Below, piece after piece: positions 49,400-61,641 of a stretch of 64,000 bases of DNA. This stretch comes from Kuschelorhynchus macadamiae (Eukaryota; Arthropoda; Insecta; Coleoptera; Curculionidae). A program made the position numbers and the translations under genes. Numbering within the stretch: the stretch's first letter is position 1; every line of letters begins with the position of its first letter. The DNA lies in contig JAUTXW010004707.1 in NCBI GenBank assembly GCA_030620095.1, forward strand, positions 372,001 through 436,000, written 5' to 3'. The notes beneath the pieces are model-generated. The model made no database searches. It was not told the origin of the DNA and saw only the letters and a program-made list of their open reading frames with translations.

Positions 49400-50680
49400 A
49401 AGTAAAGACAGACAGAATGATCCAGAGGTTCGAGAGTGTAAGGGACAACACGTCAAAAGAGTGTAAAAAGAGGCATTATATTAACAAATTAAACAATTCT
49501 GATAATAAAACAAAATGTGCATGGCAGGTAGTTAATGAAATATTAGGAAAAACTGCAAATCGCGATTTAAAAGTGGAAGGCAATAGAGCACACATTTCGA
49601 ATAATCTTAACACATTTTTATCTACTGAAGCATCAAACTCACTAATACACATAGCAAATATTGTATTTTCAAATAAGATAGAACGATGTCAAGTGACCAT
49701 TCCTGTAAAATTAGTCAACAACTTAGAGATCTTAGAAATAATTAATAAATTTAAAAATAAATGTAGCAGCGGCATGATGAGATATCTATTTCCTTCATTA
49801 AATACATAATATTGTCAATACTGGATGCACTGGTCTATATAATTAACCACTCACTTAGATATAGAGTACTTCCTAAACAACTTAAACTAGCCTTAAGAGT
49901 TCTAATTTTTATAAAACGGGATGAAACCAAAATTGAAAACTATCAGTTTGCTCCCGGCTTTTTCTAAGATTTTTGATAATGAGTGATCGCAGCATGGAAT
50001 TTAAGTTAGTTCGTAATGTTTAATGAGGTCCAGCACGGTTATTTAAAGGGTAGATCGATACAGACAGCTATTTTTGAGTTTACTGAGGGTATACTGAGGT
50101 CACTTGATTGCAAAAGCCCATGATACTATACTGTTTTGGCTAAAAAATTAGATTTGTTCGGCATACGAGGAACATTTTTAGAGTGGATCAAATCCTATCT
50201 TTCAGGGAGATATTAACGAGGGGAACGGAGAACACAGGGTTATATCAGATCAGAAGGTAGAAATAATACTCGGAATTCTAAATGGAAGCGTCTTGGGTCC
50301 ATTTTTATTTATTATTTAGTGACATACTAGATTTGCTTGATACGGAAGACAACTGTAAAATTACGAATTACGCTGATGATACCAACTTTTTAATTCAAGC
50401 ATCTAGTTTACCTGTCATCTACATAATGAACTAGATAATATTAATAAGAGCGAATATTTGGTTTGCAAAAGATAAGTTAATCCTAAATAACTTGAAAACA
50501 AATGCTTATTTAAAACAAAAACGTCAAAATTATATGAACCAGAAAGTATCTCTATTGATAACAACGAGCTAAAATTAGCAAACCGTATTAAGTTCCTTAG
50601 AATGGTCTTAGACAGTAAGTTATCACGGGAAAATCATGTACAATACATAGTTACTAAACTAAATAAAGTTTGAATAGAAG
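49400..50680 (+). pseudogene. non-LTR retrotransposon (LINE) reverse transcriptase relic
   Basis: An open stretch at 49417-49809 (VVNEILGKTANRDLKVEGNR ...) is the region before the reverse transcriptase. Then, in shifting frames, come SLLPAFSKIFD, ILGILNGSVLGPFLFII (the QGSVLGPLLF block) and ITNYADDTNFLIQAS with the catalytic YADD near 50367-50387. This is the order of a Jockey-like or related LINE. The element is 5'-truncated and multiply frameshifted, lacks an endonuclease and has no clear 3' tail. Confidence 0.8.
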
Positions 50681-50751
50681 TATTTTATCAGTTTGTTTTT
50701 AAACTGTGAAATATTTTTTTTTGAACTATTTATAATTAACAGCAAAAGTTA

Positions 50752-50825
50752 TGGTTCGAGCGGGGATCGAACCCGCACCTCTGGATCACTAGTCTATTGC
50801 TCTAACCAATTCCGATATCGTACCA
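50752..50825 (-). tRNA. tRNA-like sequence (anticodon AGT), probably pseudogene or SINE head
   Basis: On the minus strand a 74-nt unit has acceptor ends TGGTACG and CGAACCA (6 of 7 pairs), a perfect T arm (GCGGG-TTCGATC-CCCGC), a D-arm-like GGAATTGGTTAGAGC and an anticodon loop CTAGTGA, giving AGT (Thr). The anticodon stem has two mismatches and the A-box is poor, so it is more likely a tRNA-derived repeat than a working tRNA gene. No CCA or Pol III terminator was confirmed. Confidence 0.4.
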
Positions 50826-50972
50826 CTGACAAGCAATTTGTTTGTACATATTCAAACCCACCAGTATCACACCCTTTGTTGATCTTGCCAAATATTCTAA
50901 CCTTATGGAGCTGGGTTCCTGACTTAAGTTGGGATATTTGACAGACATTTTAAAACTGCCAGCAATAAAATG

Positions 50973-51061
<89 letters not shown>
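50973..51061. repeat. (TA)n microsatellite
   Basis: TA repeats ending exactly at the tip of the DD41D relic that starts ACAGGATGGCCACGACC. Confidence 0.95.
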
Positions 51062-51064
<3 letters not shown>

Positions 51065-52080
51065 GATGGCCACGACCAACCCCTATAAAATGAAAGGGGT
51101 GATTCTACATAAAAAACATGAAAACATTTTCATGTTAACCTAGGTCCGGAAATGCTTCGTTACGGAGATACAGGGTGTTGAAATATAAATTTTATTTTAT
51201 TTTTTATTAAATATCTTTTGCAACTAATAAAATTTTCTCACGAAATTGGGCATTCGGGGTATTTTTTGGGTGAGGAAATATAATTTGGTATTAAATTTTA
51301 TGTGACACTTAGAGGGCGCTACGTACGCTACTATTATTTATGTAAATTTGCCCTAACTTTTTTGGTGATGCACTTCTGGGTTTTTTTGCAAATAAATATT
51401 ATTCTTGTACCTTTTCTAAGCAAAAAAGCTATACTTACTCAACAACGCTAGAGGTAACCGTTTTCGAGCAATTTGCAAATTTATGCGTCGATGCAAGGAA
51501 AACAAATTTTTTAATGATAATAAACTAAGGTGTATTTATTTCAACACAATACAAAATTAAAGATAAGTATGAATTATTCTAAACGATAATAAATGCTCCA
51601 CGTGATGGCCGTAAGATTGAAGGCATAATGTAATTCTTTTTTTTTTAGAGTCTGATACGTCTATACATATTCTGCATTTGTCTGAACTCATTGCAGGAAT
51701 TTTGAATTCGTAAGCAAAGCTGCTCACGCTTTTGTATTGGAATGGAGTACACATGGCATTTGAGAAAACACTATATACAAAAATCACAAGGATTTAAGTC
51801 TGGCGACCTACCTGGCCATTGAACTGGTCCGCCTCTACCAATCCACTGATTTTCGTAAATCTGATCCAAATATTGACGCACATTTCGACTAAAATAAGCT
51901 GGACAGCCATCGTGCATAAACCACATGGTTTGCCGAATATTTAAAGGAACTTCCTCTAGTAATGTGGGTAAAATATTTTGAAGAAAATTTAAATACTCTT
52001 CTCCTGTTAGTCGACCCGGCAACTCAACAGGTTCAGTTAGGTTGTGTTTTACAATAGCAATCCGCACATTAATACTAAAC
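51062..52080 (-). mobile_element. DD41D element fragment with one end
   Basis: The terminal region starts CAGGATGGCCACGACCAACC and contains GTTACGGAGATACAGGGTGT. It lies 3' of a minus-strand transposase relic. The other end is missing; sequence similarity to the transposase stops near 52067, where a (TA)n tract begins 50 bp later. Confidence 0.6.
51557..52067 (-). pseudogene. DD41D transposase relic, catalytic part
   Basis: Blocks: LPGRLTGEEYLNFLQNILPT, then MWFMHDGCPAYFSRNVRQYL with the second Asp, then QWIGRGGPVQWPGRSPDLNP followed by CDF with the third Asp, 41 residues apart as counted. The frame breaks right after; shifted frames continue with a C-terminal tail to about 51557. The DNA-binding half and the first catalytic Asp are absent. 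Confidence 0.75.
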
Positions 52081-52117
52081 CTATGTTGAGTTGGTTTCTT
52101 TCACAACATAGGGATTA

Positions 52118-52118
<1 letters not shown>

Positions 52119-52154
<36 letters not shown>

Positions 52155-52529
52155 AATATTACTAAACGAAACAATTTTTTAAAAAAATGTAAATTTAAAT
52201 GTTACTCTCAATTAAATCAAATTATTAATATGACAATAACAATTTTGTCAAAAATAACACTTGCGTTTGTTATTGCTAAGAACGGTTACCTAGCATTGTT
52301 GAGTACCATTTTTAATGAATAAACACTTACACTTTCATAAGCAAAAAAAATATTCTACGTTCTCCAAAAAAAAAAAAAGAATGACATTATGCCTTCAAAC
52401 TAACGGTCATTACGTGGAGCATTTATTATAGTTTAGAATAATTACTTACTTAATACTTACATAGATACGGTTACAGTCTAGCGTTGTTGAGTTGAATGCC
52501 CAATTTCGTGTCAAAAATTTTATTATTTG

Positions 52530-52579
<50 letters not shown>
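52119..52579. repeat. two short (TA)n tracts
   Basis: TA repeats at 52119-52153 and 52534-52579. The sequence between them and on to 53177 shows no recognisable gene; a T-rich run follows the second tract. Confidence 0.85.
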
Positions 52580-52587
<8 letters not shown>

Positions 52588-53177
52588 TTTGTTTTTTTTT
52601 CTTTGGTTAAAAAAAAAGCATTCGAAAGATTTTGTGTTCAAAAAATATTCGAAAAAATATTTTCCAGAAATCTCTTACCCCACAAATGCCAATTTCAAAT
52701 TTCTACCTTTTCTTGCATTTTTGCGTTGATCATCAGTAAATCAGCAAACATATTAACTAGATAATAAACAAGAAACAAACATATTTTAATTTGTGAACAT
52801 TTATTTCTCAACAAATGAGCCTCAATGGCAACAATTTACTAGTTTCTTATAAGTTTAAAATTAGTAATATTTATTAAATTTTAGAGGTAGAAAAGTTTTT
52901 ATTGAAATTGAATTTGTTCTACCAAATATACCTATATCTTCTCCTAGCTCTAAATTGTCTATAAAAAATAAGTGGATTCTATGGTAGTTGGACAAATGAA
53001 TATGTCTTAAAGTTATTCTATCAGTGATATTATGTTTTAAATATCAACGGTAATCAGTTGATATTTATATGAATCAAAACTCAAGGAACATCTAATTCCT
53101 CAGTTGACTAGAAACCTAAACTCTTCCATGCTACAGCAATACTGACGCGTATTTCGCAAACTATCCTCTCGAAAATT

Positions 53178-53498
53178 TTAGTCTATCGACACAATACTTT
53201 CTACACTCCATCTGTTTCGAGAAGGTAGTTTTGGACCACCCAAATAACTTATAGGGTTGTCAAATTTCCTCTGGTGTTCTCCCACCAATACCGGCCTAGT
53301 ATTGGTCACAATTTTTGACGGAGTATAAATCTTGGGAGTCCGGAGATCAGAAGGTGATTCAGTTGGGTTGTGTGGTTGTGGCGGAGGAGGCACTGTATCT
53401 GTCTGATTTTGTGGGTCAGCTAATATCAACTCATCGTTGCGATTTTGGGCTAAAAACGATTCATATATTAGAGTAATATTAATGATACTTTGGGACAT
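53178..53498 (-). CDS. hypothetical protein, proline-rich
   Basis: A 106-codon ORF from Met to stop: MSQSIINITLIYESFLAQNR, then a Pro-rich stretch (TDTVPPPPQPHNPTESPSD), then KIYTPSKIVTNTRPVLVGEH, ending RNRWSVESIVSID. The non-random, low-bias composition in an AT-rich background makes it more likely coding than most ORFs of its size here. No domain, signal peptide or membrane segment is seen and I do not recognise it. It could be an exon or a retrotransposon remnant. Confidence 0.35.
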   Translation of the reverse strand: MSQSIINITLIYESFLAQNRNDELILADPQNQTDTVPPPPQPHNPTESPSDLRTPKIYTPSKIVTNTRPVLVGEHQRKFDNPISYLGGPKLPSRNRWSVESIVSID

Positions 53499-53808
53499 AA
53501 AATCAAAATTCCTTATATAAGTTTAAATATGTTTTGTTTTTAAGTATACAGGGTGTTTCAATTCAAATTCCAAAGGCCGTTTTCTCGGGAATTAACAGTT
53601 ATATAAAAAGTTTTTTAATGAGTGAAAACGTAAATAAATAGCGCTAAAATAAATACATCTCTGTCACCACTACAATGTTCCGAGGTCAAGAAAAATCAAA
53701 ATAGTTACTAGAACTTTAAATAGCTCACTTTTATTATTTGCACCAAATTGATTGTTAGGTAAATATTTACTTATACTCACCATCGATCATTTTGATGATT
53801 TTTAATCA

Positions 53809-56488
53809 ATCAAAATTCACAATTTTATACACACAGTTTTTCACCTTCTTTTATGTTTCCTTCAGTAAGTTTTATAAGAAAAAGATTGAATTTACAATTA
53901 AGATATCAAAATTACACATATTTTTCAATTTATGACGTTATATTACTCAAAAACCACATTTATAAAATTTTATTTGTCAATTGCTATTTTTAATAGGGAA
54001 CTTTTCTTGATTTTATGTTTTATGTTGACAACCATTGTCCTTGGAAGAAATATTCAAAATTAAAATTTGACATATTTTATCCATGTAACAGTTTTTGCTA
54101 CTGTATATATGAATGTTTAGGTATATACGTGGATTAGTATGTATAACTAAAGTCAATTGAAACCCAAGCAAAAAGAGTCGGCGAGCAAGATCAAAGGAAA
54201 TGCAACCAGGGGCATATTTTAAATGCGAGAAAAAAAGAGAAAAAAAAGTATTAGGTAGATATACTTACATAATATTTATTGTAAACTGTGTTTATAGTTT
54301 ATGTAGAATCGTATTCATTAGATGAAGAGTCACAATTAGGTTGAATAATAAGAGGCGGTACAGGTGGTAGGATGGGATATTCATCTTCCTTTTGTATAAC
54401 GTGAGATACACAATTTTTCCGTACTTCACTATCGATTTCACTTATCACTTTTCGTATATTGGCTATTACCGTGGTACTTAGCGTCGGAGACTGATTGTGT
54501 TTTCTTATTTTTTTCTTAACAATGCCCCAAATCAATTCAATCGGGTTGAAAATGCAATAATAAGGGGGTAATCGCAAAAGAGTATGTCCTTTTGATTTAC
54601 ATAACTCATCAATGAAAAATTCATTTTAAAAATTAAATGATTTTATGATTTTGATTAATTTACTCTTTATGGGAATTTTATCGGGAATATTTATATTTTT
54701 ATTTTTCATGAATGTCACTATATCTCCTTTTTTGGTGTTGCTGTTTGGAATTTTGTTTATTCTTCGTGAGTGATACGACGCGTTATCCATAACTATCACT
54801 GCATTCGGTGGAATATTGGGCAATAGTTGTTCGGAAAACCATTTTTCAAACAGATCCGCAGTCATATCCTCATGATAGTCGGCAGACGATTGAGATATAT
54901 TTTTGGCAGAGAGTAATAAGGCATTGGAAACAAATCCATTGTCACTTCCTGCGTGGAGTATGATTATTCGTTTTCCTCTGGAACAAGGTGCATTAAGAGT
55001 GCAACTATTTGAATCATCAATCCAGCCATAACGAACCACATCATGTGTATCAAACTAGGTTTCGTCAAGGTAGATGATGGGCCTGTTTGATTGACGAAAC
55101 TCTTTTATTTTATGAAGATATTTCTGCCGAAGTTGAACAATCCTTTGGGATTCCATAATGACCATACGGTTGTCAATTTTCTTGTGTTTGAAACCACAGC
55201 TAATTAAAAGGCACCTAAGAGTTTCTAACGCTTGATATTTATAATCAGGGTAATCGCGTTCGAGTTTATCTTTGATCATTGGTATAGTTGGCACCATATT
55301 CTCTTTATAAAAACTATAAACAATACGTCTGATTACGTCCCTATCTGCATTATCAACTTTTTGAAATTTCAGATCTGTTCGCCGCCGTTTCACACTGTGG
55401 TCAATCACTGTTCCGTTTTTAACAATGCGATAAATCGTTGTTATCGAAACTTGAGTAAGTTCATTTATCCTCCTAACAATGGATTTCTCCGACGACGGTG
55501 ACGCTCTCAAATTTTCCTTGTTTTCGTTTTTCAAACACTGATACATATTTAAAATCATTTGTTGACATTGTACATGCAAGTCTTTAAATTTAAAGTCAGC
55601 ACTGATTTCGGTTGCTTCCGCTTGAACATTTTCTTCTATTACATCTTCAAATGGTCTCCAAAATGCCATTTTAGTAATACATGTAAACTCAATAATTATT
55701 ATTATACCTAAACCCAAACTAAAAACCGAAGGCTACACTACTGACTGACCATTGTCGCGCGGGCGATTAGAAGCCCGGCCCGTCCATAACTCAAAACCTA
55801 AGCATCTTTATCTTCGTCTCTTCCACGCCAACCGCGCCGAGCTCGCCTACCTCTCTCTGGCAGTATTCGATCGTTGAACGGGCCGGTTTCCGCCGTCGTA
55901 TATCAGGAGTGATCACTATATATTTGGCTATTTATTTTATTACGTTGATACAGTATTTTGATCATGCCTTAAATTATGGGTAGTACCAATTGAGATTAGC
56001 TACACTTTATCATGTTATCAGATGATGTGGCGTCAAAGCGCGGCAAACCGGAGGCACTAGATGGATCGGTACCGAGCGAGAAGGTATCGTCGTTAAAGCT
56101 ATAGTAGATTAGTAATAAAGCTTTAAAGATGATGCGCCGCCGCGCTCCGAAACCTGACCTTCTGCTAAGCGGGTACTCTTCCACCTATTTATCAAAATAT
56201 TCATAATAAATTAAAATTTGTCGAATTTTAAATTAAAATATTTACTGCATTTTCTTCTTTGTAGGACAATGGTTGCCAACATAAAACAAAAAATCGAGAA
56301 ACATTCTCTATTAAAATACCAATTGACAGATACAATTTGATTGATGTGAATTTTAAGTAGTAGTAATAAATTGTAAAATATTTGTAACTAATAATATTTT
56401 AATTGTGTATTCAATAATTTTCTTATAAAAATTGATGGAAAAAGCAAAGAAGGTGAACAACTGTGTGTATAGGATTGTAAACTTTGAT
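53809..56488 (-). mobile_element. DD82E (Sailor-like) element with about 250-bp inverted ends
   Basis: ATCAAAATTCACAATTTTAT followed by ACACACAG at about 53809 matches the inverse near 56455-56488. The match continues inward through TTCACCTTCTTT, TTTTATAAGAAAA and GTTTTATGTTGACAACCATT to about 54056 on the left and 56245 on the right. The interior holds a transposase on the minus strand and a GC-richer region upstream of it (55740-55930). Arm identity is moderate. Confidence 0.65.
54299..55669 (-). pseudogene. DD82E transposase, one frame with two premature stops
   Basis: Likely start at 55669 (MAFWRPFEDVIEENVQAE); an upstream Met at 55717 is in frame. Order: helix-turn-helix (INELTQVSITTIYRIVKNGT), a region with RRTDLKFQKVDN, first Asp in RPIIYLDET, second in NAVIVMDNASYHSR, and Glu in YYCIFNPIELIWGIVKKKIR. 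Counting through one stop gives 82 residues between the second Asp and the Glu, the spacing reported for the Sailor (DD82E) group as I recall it. Only two lesions: a TAG right after YLDET (55055-55057, usually Trp there) and a TAA after KSFNF near 54627. No frameshift is needed over 457 codons, so inactivation is recent. Confidence 0.8.
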
Positions 56489-56951
56489 GGCGTACTTGGA
56501 AACGAACGTCGCCAAAAAAATATGACTTCGGATTCATTATTAGCGTCTAAAAATCTACCGGTGTACCAAAAATTATCAAAATTGGTTTCTGAGATCGTCT
56601 TTTAGTACTATTTTTGTTTTGGGACATATTTTTTAAATATTTACTAACAAAAAATTTGAAATACTTTTTTCTACAAAGGAGTTAAAAATGCTTTCTTTAG
56701 CATCCCCTAGTAGCCTTTAAAATGTTACTTTAAGCCACTAGTATTAAAAGTGAAATATCAAATTTTGAAAGCAAACGTCAAATAACATGTATATTTTATT
56801 TACTGACATTAATATTAATGGTACAATTTAAACAACTTAAAAAAGTAATTCCTTCCTCAGATGTACTTTCGTTTTCTTCGCAAAATATACCATGAATACA
56901 TTTTCAGTATATTTCCCAGGAAGGCCTTTCTGTTCACGCCATTTCATAAAC

Positions 56952-57277
56952 TAAAGCCTGGGTTATAAATAGATTGAAAACGTTTACGTCTTGCGTCGTC
57001 GTTTGCGCTGTCCTAGTCTTTACTAGGCAATATTACTATGATTTTGATTATCCATGCTCAGCAAATTAAAAAAATGCACATAAACTGAAAAACAAGTAAA
57101 ACAAAATTGCATTACACAAAAGGCGATAAATATAAACATTAAAGAAAGATAAGTTCCACAGGCGAGGCAAAGTGCAAACGTTTTCAATCTATAACTCGGG
57201 CTAAGAATCAGCGTAAACATTTAGCTCAAACGGACGACGCAAGACGCAAACTTTTTCAATCTATAACCCAGGCTTTA
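56952..57277. mobile_element. MITE of about 326 bp
   Basis: The left end TAAAGCCTGGGTTATAAATA is inversely matched at 57277, and the arms continue through ATTGAAAA, GTTT and GTCTTGCGTCGTC. A second partial copy of the arm (GCAAACGTTTTCAATC) lies inside near 57172-57200. No coding capacity. Neighbouring sequence to 58324 shows only a GA run (57547-57561) and nothing I can name. Confidence 0.65.
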
Positions 57278-58324
57278 TCGCAAGAAACCTGCATTCTGGG
57301 CAACAAATCTAAGATAGCTCGATTGGCCGCTTCATCTCTATGTTTAAAAGAGCCGATGCAACCATCATTTTCTTCTATGTTTTTTTGCATTTCAAGCAAA
57401 ACCCCAACGGCTTTTTAAGAAACTGACAGGATGTTTCAACTTTCCGGTAAACAATTAAACCAACAATGGTTGTTAAGTTTTATTGACAATTGCTACAACC
57501 AGAGACAATCAAGTTGAGACGCGCAAGTCAATTAAATAAATTATCCGAGAGAGAGAGAGAGCTACTTCGCGTTCTCACTCCATCTCCAAGGAAAGTGAAA
57601 GCAAATGGCGTCGTAGATTGGCGCTGTCGTTTGCCAGTGAGATTCAAAACGCTTTTCTTTTCTATATTCTAAAATGTTCTACACTCAATTCAATAAAACA
57701 AACGCGTAATTTTAAGTATTATTTATTGAGAAATCGTAGATTATGGACAGTAAATTGCACTGCTAGGCATTTAATGGCTGAGAATTTGGACATTTGCCGG
57801 TAAAATATAATAGTTTCTCTTAAATCCCGGACATGAGCCAAAATTTAAGGTTAAGGGTTGGCAATATCATCTGACCTACTTGAAAATTAAAATGGAAAAG
57901 ATACGCCAAGTGAATCTTCACTGAAACATATCTTAGTGAAAAATCATCCCCATGTCAAATCATTTAATCAAATTCCGCCATGCTATTGGGAAAACATGTA
58001 TCTCCAGGAATATAATTATATCATGGCAGATTATTTCATTTTGTAAGTGTTATCAGTATACAGACTTTAGGTATATATAACATATTTAGCCTATTTATAA
58101 AAATGTGATTTATTGTCTATAAATCAGCACAACCTTTTATTATATATACACTAACACTACACAAAGTCAAATAAAATAGTCCAGGGAATATTGAATAAAA
58201 CACATAACGAAATGTAAAACGCAAAACAAAACAATCCAAAGGCGCAAGGCGGCCATTTTCCAATATTCAAATGGAGAACGGAGCGCGACGCGCGCGATAT
58301 TTCAGTTTCTGGTACAGTTGTTTT

Positions 58325-58580
58325 TTTATAGACTCGTAATCGTGTTGGCGCGCTTTCTTTACAGCAACTTTAACCAACCCTAACCCAACCTAATCCGCAT
58401 TTTTATTAATTATAAGTTTTGTTAAAAAAAAACTTAAAAAAATGTATTCGCCTGAACGGGGATTCGAACACATATCGCCGAATCCAAAGCCGAGTATCCT
58501 ACCAATGCCCTAGGAAGCACATGCCAAATGTTTGACAAAAATTATTTATACACTGTCCCTCGCCAACAGCAACCAATCAA
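58325..58580 (-). repeat. tRNA-derived SINE, copy 2
   Basis: On the minus strand the head near 58452-58520 reads GGGCATTGGTAGGATACTCG and GTTCGAATCCCCGTTC, an A-box-like and B-box-like pair. It is followed by the same body as copy 1 at 18320 (GCTGTAAAGAAAGCGCGC). The sequence from 58581 to 60328 shows no further gene. Confidence 0.6.
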
Positions 58581-60328
58581 ATTACAGGATTTAAATTGCT
58601 TTTGCATCAAGCGGGATGCTCGACGGATGTCAGCGCAATTAAGTTAAACTATTTCAATAAATGATGCACAAACATAAGTGAGTAAGACGGAGATAAAAAA
58701 TAAACTTTGAAAAAAAATACCGTTTTGGGAATAGTACTGAGAGCGATAACAGATACATCTATGTTAGCTTCCCACGATGAGAGACAAGGAAGAAGGTACA
58801 GTAAATTATGTGAGATGAAAAGAGGTAGATATATCGGACACATTTTTCAGCTTGGATGCTCGTCTCAACTCGGTTGCCTTCGCTACAAGAATAATTTTAT
58901 ATACGATGCTATTTAAAATCACCTGCCTCCAATTTAGCGTGAAAATGCAATATGTAACCATGTAACCAATTTGGTGCAAATAACAAAACATTTTAGAAAT
59001 AGATATAGAATCAACTATAGGTATCGTAAGGCTAATAACGCTTGAGGTTTACATCGCCCGAAAGCGTTATCTCTTATAATAACCATGGTGCCTTCAACGT
59101 TTAATGTCCGTGTGAGAAAAATATTTTTTTTTTGAGAAAAATCTGGTTTTCATAATAATCAACCAAATCATTATTTATAATGCCCTAGGGCGTTATTTTT
59201 TATATAACTGACTTTGGCCTAATGTCACTATTTGTCACTAAAACTTGTAGGACATTATAATTTACTAAATTGAAAAGTTACTTTTTACCAAATTTTCATA
59301 TACATGTTAATTTACGAAAGATCGAGGTTAGAAATTTAAATGAAACACCCTGTATATCTTAGTAACCAGAATAGTAATCCAGTTCATGCAAATAATAAAC
59401 AGATCTTAGAAATAAAGGGATTTTTGAAATTTGGGACCATTAAGTTTATTACAAGTGCTTTTTCTTAGCTTCGCCACGCTTATAGTGATATAGGCGTCTT
59501 ATTTATTTTAACCCTAGATAATTACATTTTGCCCCATTAAATGAACACTTTTTAGTTAATTCTCGAGAAAACGAGATTTAAGGTTTTAGGTGAAATACCC
59601 TGTATACATATGGGTAACAAGTTAAAAGCGCATTATTGGTAAGTGGTATTTTGTTGAAACTATAAGTCGGTTTAACTAACAGAATAGTAAACTTTTTTCC
59701 ACCAGTTAAAAATTGTGTGATAAAACACCTCCAGCTCTTTCGTTTCCAAGCAACATAAAATATTGTTACAATCAAATTTAGTGCTGTCAAACGCTTTTTC
59801 TTCGTGATTTATTATTATTTCTTAGTATCTATTCATGCATAGATTCGTGAATTTATCTAGCTAAAAATTACTCGATTTTTTTTAAGATAGGATAAACTTT
59901 TATAAAATCAAACTAGATAGCTTTTTAGCAATTTAAACTCGATCAACCGGTACCAGATAAAAACAGTTCGATGTTCTCGTTAAATTTCCAAACAATCTAG
60001 TTTTCGTAAAAAATACAAGTTTATCCGATAAAAAAAGTTACTGTGCTTTTACGTGTGATTAAAATAATGGAAAGGAAATTAAAATATTAAACATCGCGTT
60101 TGATAATAAATGTAAAAGGCTCAATTTATTTAAAATAGAAAAACACTCTGTATAATTTCGACTGTAACGATTGAAAATCGTCTTCTGAGCAAAGAAAACT
60201 TCATATGTAACACTTGCCTAAAACTAACAATAATCTAGTTATTACATAATTTAATTTTCTTATTTTAATTAGAATAATAATAATTAGTATATTACCCTGT
60301 ATTTTATTATGTTTTAGTAATTACTTAC

Positions 60329-60379
60329 GTTTTTCTTCAAGACGTTCTTGTGAAGATGGTGGAAGATTAAGATCTCCAT
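60329..60379 (-). CDS. odorant receptor exon 1 (17 codons)
   Basis: ATG at 60379-60377, then MEILIFHHLHKNVLKKN, ending exactly at a perfect donor GTAAGT (60328-60323) in phase 0. Exon 2 at 36585 also starts in phase 0 and continues ILPDNQLLKIP, giving a typical receptor N-terminus. Intron 1 would be about 23.7 kb. A competing reading is an internal exon: an acceptor-like TTTTATACAG lies just upstream and another frame reads ILKNGDLNLPPSSQERLEEK, also protein-like. I prefer the receptor reading because of the phase match and start codon, but only moderately. Confidence 0.5.
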
Positions 60380-61059
60380 TTTTAAGGATCTGTATAAAAT
60401 TAGGTTAAAACACTTTTGGCATAAAACTAGAAATATATTATATCACAATACAGTCGTTCTTTACATGAATGAGAAAAATAATCAACACACAAAACTTTAT
60501 TTGCTATGATTTTAATTTAATTTAATATGAATTTAATTAATAGAGCTAGTGAAATATGAAAAAAAGTGTTGGTCTTTTTACCAAAGTCTTATTTCTACCA
60601 AACGCCATTAAAAACGGAAAGTGACAATGATTTGCAATTTGCAACACTTTGACAAAACACCTAAAAGGCCTCTTCCGTGTTTAGTTCACCAGCAAATATT
60701 TAACACTTTCATAAAACTAAACTAATGGCAATATCCAAAGCTAATGAAGGATGAAAAAACACCACTGTTAGACATTACACACTTGTGGTTGACTCTTCAA
60801 TCATGTATGGTAGGGTGGTGGCCATGGGATGAATATTTGGCGGTGGTATTTTCGATCCTCTACGAGAAGGCGGAGTGGGTGGTCTTATATCCTAGAGAAA
60901 AGATCGTCGTCCGATTACTATATTTTTATATAGACATGCTCAGATGCAATAGCGTACTTTTCTATTAAGCAGTCAAAATTCGGAATGTTATGTCGTAGTT
61001 TAAACCTACTTTAGTGGAAAATAGGACCACCATAAAATTAACAGAAATAAGAAATCATG

Positions 61060-61420
61060 GTTCATGTGTTTAGACCTTGTCAAATTGAAATTACTTTCCG
61101 ACGTTTCGCCTGAGATTGGAAGCCATCTTCAGGGATCTTCACTGCATAAGATTAAAATACTGAATATGCTCCGACGTATCCATCGACGCGTGACTCACTG
61201 TGATGACTAGTTTCCATGCATAATATAGGAGGTAACCCGCGTCTCTATTGAAATTTTCAGGTTGCTTGATAATTTTAATAGATTTCCTAATTTTTTTGTT
61301 GATTATAACACGAGGCTGATATCTTTTACATTAATCATGTGTTCTGTTGAGTGCTGGTGTTCAACGTCAGCGGTTTGCACAAATTATTTCTTACTTATAC
61401 AGCCCCTTGCTAAATTCGCA
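61060..61420 (-). mobile_element. Penelope-like element fragment, 3' end
   Basis: On the minus strand a C-terminal scrap (VEHQHSTEHM) is followed by a tail resembling that at 61494-61640, ending in a hammerhead-like motif at 61098-61132. It is an independent, more diverged copy in the same orientation as its neighbour. Confidence 0.6.
61098..61132 (-). ncRNA. hammerhead-like motif of Penelope fragment 1
   Basis: Minus strand: CCTGAAGATGGCTTCC, spacer, AGGCGAAACGTCGG. CTGAAGA replaces the canonical CTGATGA; GAAAC is kept. Confidence 0.4.
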
Positions 61421-61544
61421 CCGCGTTTTCGAATAAATGAGATTTTTTTAAATGGAACATCCTATATATTTTTGGTTAGAATGATACATCTTTTTAAGAA
61501 ATCATGATTCTTGGGCTTAGACTCTGTCAAAATGGAATCACTTT

Positions 61545-61580
61545 TCGACGTTTCGCCTTCGATTGCACGAGGTATCTTCA
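61545..61580 (-). ncRNA. hammerhead-like motif of Penelope minus copy
   Basis: Minus strand: CCTGAAGATACCTCGTGC, spacer, AAGGCGAAACGTCG. Same one-base departure from the canonical core as its neighbours. Confidence 0.4.
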
Positions 61581-61641
61581 GGGATCTTCGCTTCACGAGA
61601 TCGGAACACTGAATGAGCTTGGAGAGACCCAGGCCCGCTAT

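Noticed and set aside
50752..50825. Functional tRNA-Thr gene
   Set aside because: Two anticodon-stem mismatches, an acceptor mismatch and a weak A-box argue for a pseudogene or SINE head.
60744..60968. 74-codon plus-strand ORF rich in Trp
   Set aside because: No domain, splice context or neighbour supports it; AT-rich flanks with stops.
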